In this document: piece after piece, positions 7,674 through 11,790 of the stretch
Position numbering within the stretch: position 1 is the stretch's first letter
Layout of the letters: each line of letters opens with the position of its first letter
DNA from: Monoraphidium neglectum
Taxonomy: Eukaryota > Chlorophyta > Chlorophyceae > Sphaeropleales > Selenastraceae
NCBI RefSeq assembly: GCF_000611645.1
Contig: NW_014013024.1
Span: 1-11,790 of the forward strand
Direction: 5' to 3'
DNA length: 11,790 nucleotides
Program-made: the position numbers and the translations under genes
Notes under the pieces: generated by a model
Told to the model about the DNA's origin: nothing
Seen by the model: only the letters and a program-made list of their open reading frames with translations
Databases searched by the model: none

Positions 7674-9976
7674 TCACTCGCCCTCGCCCGCCGCCGCCTC
7701 GCCGCCGCCCGCTCCTGAATCTTGCTGCGCGCTCTTCCGCCGCAAGCGCTCCAGCCGGTCGCTCTCCGCCTTGTCGGTGCGCTGCATCTTGCGCGCCTCA
7801 ACCTGAGACGGGGAGAGGGGCGGCCACAGCAGGGCTGAGCAGGGTTCTCACGACCCAGGGTCCTCTGGCAAACAGCCGGCACCAGAGATGTGGGTGATGC
7901 AGAAACAGCATGACACAGAAGTAGGACAACGTAAGCGGCCACTCATTCGGCCACTCATTCGGCCACTAATTTGGCCAAATGGCAGGGGCCATGCTGATGG
8001 CGCAATGGCCATTGCGTTTCGTGAGGCGACAGGCCAACAGTTGGTGGCTGCGCCCTTGAAAAAAACCTCCACCCCTCACCTGCTTGGGGTCGTACTGCCG
8101 CTTCCTCAGCTGCATGGTGTAAGTGGTGCCCGCCGCCACCGCCTCGGCCGCCACAGCCTCCTCCTCGGCGACGCGGCGCTCAAGGAACCCGCGCACGGCG
8201 TCGGGCAGCACGTCAGCGGTGACAAAGGCGTAGGACACTGCTTATCGGGGATTGGGTGGCGTGATGGAGCCCCAGATGAGAATCTTAAATGACCCCACGT
8301 TGGAATTATGAGCATTCTTCACCAGAAACCACAGCAGTGCACATCAATCATCTCATGCGGCTGTACACCCGATGGGGGCCCATAATCATGCGGCCCCAAA
8401 CCCACCGCTGCCGTCGCCGCCGCCTTCCGCCGCCGGTGCCGCCACCGCGACGTGCGCCGACTGCGTGACCGCCACAGGCGGCCCCCCGACCAGCCATAGC
8501 CGCCCAGCCTCGTCGAACGCCGCCCTGCAGGGCGCCAGCACGTCGGGCGGCAGCGCCAGCCGCTGCAGGCAGGGGCCCAGGGAGCGCGCCGCCGCATCGA
8601 CCCGCACCAGCTGCACTTCGCGCCGCCCCTCCACCAAGACCGCCGCCAGGTCGCCGCCGATCGACAGCGCGATCGCGACGACCGGCAGCAGCGCTTTGCG
8701 TCCTTTCTGCTGATGCTGCTGCTGGTCCCGCGGCTCCTGCTCCTGCTGCTGCCCGTCGTCAGCGCCGTCTTGGGCAGCCTCGTCGCCCGCGGCGCCCTCG
8801 CCGCCGCTGTCGCCGCCCTGCTCAAGAGCGCTGCGCGACGCGCCCGCTTGCTCGGCGGCGCCCTCCTCCTGCTCACCGCAGCCGACCAACTCCGCTGCCG
8901 CCGCAGCTTCGGCCTCCTCCTCTGTCGCTGCCGTGTAGCTGCTCAGCAGCTGCCCGCTGACCGGGTCCCACAGCTTCACGCACCCGTCCCCGCCGCCAGT
9001 GAGCAGCAGCGCGCCGCCAGCTGGCCCGTCGCCCGCCGCCCCGGGCGGCGCCAGCACCGCCGCCGCGCAGGCGACAAACTCGCGGTGGCCCAGGCAGTAG
9101 CTCTGGATCTCAAAGGACCCGAGCAGCGGCTGCGGCTGCTGCAGCACGCTGACTCTGACCTTGGCGTCGCGGTCGGTTGTGACGACCAGCTGGTCGCCCG
9201 GCAGCGCGACAACGGCGGTGACGATTGACTGCATGTGGCCGAGGAGCGGCGCGGGGTCCTCCACGTGCCGCTGCTGCTGCGGCTGCTCGTGCTGCTGCCG
9301 CTGCTGCTGCTGCTGCTGCTCCTGGGGCCTGGTGGTGCCGATGCACACGTCTCCAAACTTGTCGCCGTAAATGACGTGGCGGCTGTCGTTGGTGAGCGCC
9401 GCCGCACTGGTCTTTTTGGCTGACACTCTGCGGGCCAGAGCCAGAGGTGATGTCTTGGGTGATGAGGGTGGCGGGACGAGAGTGCCGCACACACATGAAG
9501 CTGCCGCGACAACGCTGAAAAGGAGGCAAGCAAGTCTGTGCACGTTCAGACACCAGGAAAACACAGCGCCAGCTGCGTACTCACAGTGTCCTGATGCACT
9601 GCCAGGTAGCTGTGTCCCACAGCTTGACCTGCTTGTCGTCGCCCGCCGTCAGCAGCAGTGTACCGTCCTTCGAGAACGCCAGCACGCGTATGGGCTGTGT
9701 GTGGTCCCCATTGCTGCATATCTCGGCTTGTTTACTGCGAGAACACAAACAAGATTGCTGAGGCGCGCAGTAAAGGACGGGGTGACCGATCTGGAGAACA
9801 CCTCACCTCCAATCAAGGACCCGGAAAGAGTTTCCGACAGCTACGGCTGCGTGATTGCCATGCAGCGCCAGCAGCCGCACTACGGGCTCCAATTCATGTC
9901 CGTTCTCTGTCGCAAGGCCCAGGGCATGCTGTTTCTGTGCCTTTTCCTTGAACTGCTTCTTTTTCCCGCCTCCCAT
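7674..9976 (-). CDS. WDR4: WDR4/TRM82, non-catalytic subunit of tRNA (guanine-N7)-methyltransferase
   Basis: This is a WD-repeat scaffold that partners TRM8/METTL1 to make 7-methylguanosine at position 46 of tRNA. Exons are 9976-9807, 9734-9585, 9427-8406, 8237-8080 and 7802-7674. Every junction is GT-AG and phase-consistent, giving 542 residues. The start MGGGKKKQF is the first ATG of the frame. WD blades are clear: VLAFSKDGTLLLTAGDDKQV then KLWD in exon 2, DKFGDV (129-134), DRDAKVRVS (about 192-200), IQSYCLGHREFV (about 214-225) and LLLTGGGDGCVKLWD (from about 245). DKFGDV, DRDxKVRVS and the CLGHxEFV block are diagnostic of WDR4/Trm82 and stand out from generic WD proteins. It is longer than the usual 400 to 450 residues because of a Gln-rich insert at 142-160 and an acidic Ala/Gln insert at roughly 270-350. 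The C-terminus (exons 4-5) is a charged helix, FLERRVAEEEA to RLERLRRK. The upstream neighbour on the same strand ends 227 bp away. Confidence 0.93.
7936..7971. repeat. Three 12-bp tandem copies in WDR4 intron
   Basis: CGGCCACTCATT occurs three times head to tail, the third copy with one change (A for C). It lies in the last WDR4 intron (8079-7803), which at 277 bp is the longest of the gene. A perfect 12-bp palindrome overlaps its right end. Confidence 0.9.
7969..7980. repeat. 12-bp perfect palindrome
   Basis: ATTTGGCCAAAT equals its own reverse complement and overlaps the end of the tandem repeat in the WDR4 intron. No function is evident. Confidence 0.8.
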
Positions 9977-10203
9977 GCCTGCTGGGCCCCCTCAAGCTGA
10001 TCTGTGGCTGGCCAAAGCGGCGGCAGAGAGTCAGCAGTGAGGCAAAGCGCAACACAGAGTGCTGCGAGCAAAGGGGCAAGGTGCAAGATTTCTATGCACT
10101 TGAACTCTCTGCTGGCTTACATGATAACAATGCCCTCTGCGCGCAGCACGCTGCCTGTTCGAGCGCCGGCAGATGCACAGCACGCCCTGCGGACTCCCCA
10201 GCG
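9977..10203. promoter_or_regulatory. Tandem intergenic: TPR gene 3' UTR and WDR4 promoter
   Basis: This 227-bp gap lies between two minus-strand genes. Its right part holds the TPR-gene 3' UTR with a TGTAA at 10121-10117, and the remainder must contain the WDR4 promoter. I see no TATA box. Confidence 0.6.
10117..10121 (-). terminator. TGTAA polyadenylation signal of TPR gene
   Basis: On the minus strand TGTAA lies 82 bases after the TGA at 10206-10204, consistent with the chlorophyte polyadenylation motif. Confidence 0.5.
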
Positions 10204-11641
10204 TCACCCTAGCGGCGCCTGCAGCCCCTTTGCGCGCAGCAGCCGCGGCAGGTCGCTCGCCGCCGCCCCCATGTACTCCCCCAGCCGCAGCGCTGCCCGC
10301 GCAGCGCCAAGGTTGGCGCGCGCCGCGTCGAGCAGCCGCGCGTCCAGCGAGCGCGCTCGCTCGAAGAACCGCTCAAAGCACGACACCGCTGCCTGCAGCT
10401 CGCCGCGCTGGTAGTGCAGGCAGCCCAGCTGGCAGCACGCCAGCGCGGGGCCGCGGCCGTCCTGCAATTGGGATGGCCGGACGATGTCACACCCTCAGCC
10501 GCAGGCGCGGCCCATCGATTGCAGCAACTACCCCACCACGCGTCTCCTAGAAGCGGGGCCTCTGGAAGTCCCAGAGGCCTCGTCCGCCGCTGCCCAGGCG
10601 CAGCGCAGCACACAGCGCGGCTCGTCCCGCGCAGGCCGCTCACCCCATCGCGCGCGGCGTCCTGCAGCCGGAGGTAATCATCCAAGGCCGCCACTGCGCC
10701 GCCCAGGTCCCCAAGCCGCCGCAGGCACTGAGCGTACGCACGACAAGCCGCGCTCTCCGCCGCCGCATCGCCGGCCTGGTGCGAGCGGCGCATTGTGGCG
10801 GGGTGACGTCCGTTGTGTGCTGGATTTGCTCAAGTCTTTGGATGCATGCATTGCTCGAGTCTTTTTATGCATGCACGAAGCTCTGCTTTGCCCACAGCTC
10901 TACCCTGCGTGCACAGCCAAGCCTCCTGATCTCTTCCCCTCAGGCTGTCGGGGCCCGATGCAACTGACCGCACCCACCTCCTTGCTCCGCTGCACATACA
11001 CTGCCTGGTGCTGACTGGCCTCCCGCCACCTGCCCTGTGCCGCGCACAGCAGCCCCAGCCGGTGGCTCGCCGCGCCGGCCGCCGCCGCGTCCCCGCATTG
11101 CTCTGCGGCGCCGAAGCATTTTTCCAGGAAGGCCGCCGCGGCCCCCAGGTCGCCCGCTTTCTCGCGCTGCTCCGCCTGGGGTCAAGGGCACGGACGTGCA
11201 GGTGGGCCGTGCGCTGGCAAGCGCAGGTGCACGGCAGGTGCTTTCCGGCTGCTGCCACACGACAACCCCGTTCGCAGTAGCCAGGCCAATATCCTTTGCT
11301 TCCTCCTGGCCCGTCATGAAACCCTCGACTGCATACCCAGCAATTGGGCGCCATCCACAGCTCGCTGGCTGCTGCCAGGCCCGTGCACACACCTGCTGCG
11401 CATACACGTGCACCAGTGCCCGCCGCGCCTCGTCCACCGCGGCCACCGCACCGCCGCCGTGCGCCCCAGCCCTTGCGGCCGCCCCTGCCGCCTCTGCGGC
11501 CGCCTCCGCTGCTATTGCGAGCTCCAAGCACCGCTCGTGGCAATCCACTGCGGCATCGGGGCGGCGCAGCCGCTCGTGGACGAGTCCCAGAGCGCAGCAC
11601 GACTCGAGCTCGCCTTCCAGCCACCCGCTCGCGCTTGCGAC
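10204..11641 (-). CDS. TPR-repeat protein, TTC29-like (axonemal), 5' partial
   Basis: Four C-terminal exons are visible: 11641-11393, 11175-10978, 10775-10644 and 10461-10204. All are phase 0 with GT-AG introns and give 278 residues before TGA. The protein is a string of tetratricopeptide helices. Examples are ALGLVHERLRRPDAAVDCHE, AGDLGAAAAFLEKCF, HRLGLLCAAQGRWREASQHQ, YAQCLRRLGDLGGAVAALDD and CQLGCLHYQRGELQAAVSCF, followed by ARANLGAARAALRLGEYM. Each shows the TPR pattern of small residues (A, G) packed between helix pairs. The order and the C-terminal FERFFERARSLDARLLDAAR block resemble TTC29, a ciliary TPR protein linked to sperm-flagellum structure in mammals. That family call rests on remembered resemblance and could be another TPR protein; the TPR call itself is strong. 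Alanine enrichment fits the GC-rich genome. The first visible exon is preceded by an acceptor with a candidate branch site (GACTGATC), so upstream exons lie beyond the right edge. Confidence 0.8.
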
Positions 11642-11692
11642 CTGGGCAGGCCCGTGTGGATAGGAGCCACTGATCAGTCACGCGTCTCGCGA

Positions 11693-11720
11693 ACACACGC
11701 ACGCACGCACGCACGCATGC

Positions 11721-11790
<70 letters not shown>
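11693..11790. repeat. (CA)n / (CACG)n microsatellite at window edge
   Basis: A block of GCAC tetranucleotide units turns into a pure CA dinucleotide run that continues past the end of the window. On the minus strand it is a GT run inside the intron upstream of the first visible TPR exon, about 50 bp from the acceptor. Confidence 0.9.

Noticed and set aside
8713..9228. Plus-strand open frame with a Leu-rich start resembling a signal peptide
   Set aside because: It is antisense to the WDR4 exon that carries the diagnostic WD motifs; the Leu run is the complement of a Gln-rich insert.
10830..11786. A 318-residue minus-strand frame beginning with alternating Cys-Val
   Set aside because: The start is the GT microsatellite in translation. 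The rest is out of frame with the TPR exons and includes their introns.

Overview
The window looks like nuclear DNA of a GC-rich green alga (Chlorophyta). The genes are split by many short introns of about 55 to 280 bp with GTGAGT-like donors and CAG or TAG acceptors. Coding exons are very GC-rich, CAG/CTG and (CA)n microsatellites are common, and TGTAA, the polyadenylation signal usual in chlorophytes, lies just after two of the stop codons. I see no operon structure, insertion sequence, CRISPR array, rRNA or tRNA. A ciliary-type TPR gene at the right edge, if its family call is right, would argue for a lineage that keeps cilia, such as Chlamydomonadales or Sphaeropleales, over an aflagellate one. 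That placement is inference.

Layout from left to right. (1) Minus strand, 2923 down past base 1: a large protein of unrecognised family, Gln/Ala/Gly/Ser-rich. It starts inside the window and runs off the left edge, with a frame open for about 750 codons. (2) Plus strand, about 3463 to 4846: a four-exon ApaH-like calcineurin-type phosphatase whose first exon is uncertain. (3) 4847-5601: an intergenic region with a CA microsatellite. (4) Plus strand, 5602-7523: the four-exon gene for the 60S ribosome-assembly factor RRP15. (5) Minus strand, 9976-7674: the five-exon gene for WDR4/TRM82, the WD-repeat partner of the tRNA m7G46 methyltransferase. Its tail faces the RRP15 tail across 150 bp. (6) Minus strand, beyond 11641 down to 10204: the last four visible exons of a TPR-repeat protein resembling axonemal TTC29. 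Its 5' exons lie past a long (CA)n tract at the right edge.

The genes do not form one pathway. RRP15 and WDR4 both serve translation capacity (ribosome assembly and tRNA methylation) and converge tail to tail. The left-hand pair is divergent and probably shares a promoter region between about 2924 and 3460. I assembled the exon structures by hand from splice signals, phase agreement and protein-family motifs. RRP15 and WDR4 join cleanly through every intron. The phosphatase is firm from its second exon onward. The small exons of the left-hand gene are tentative.
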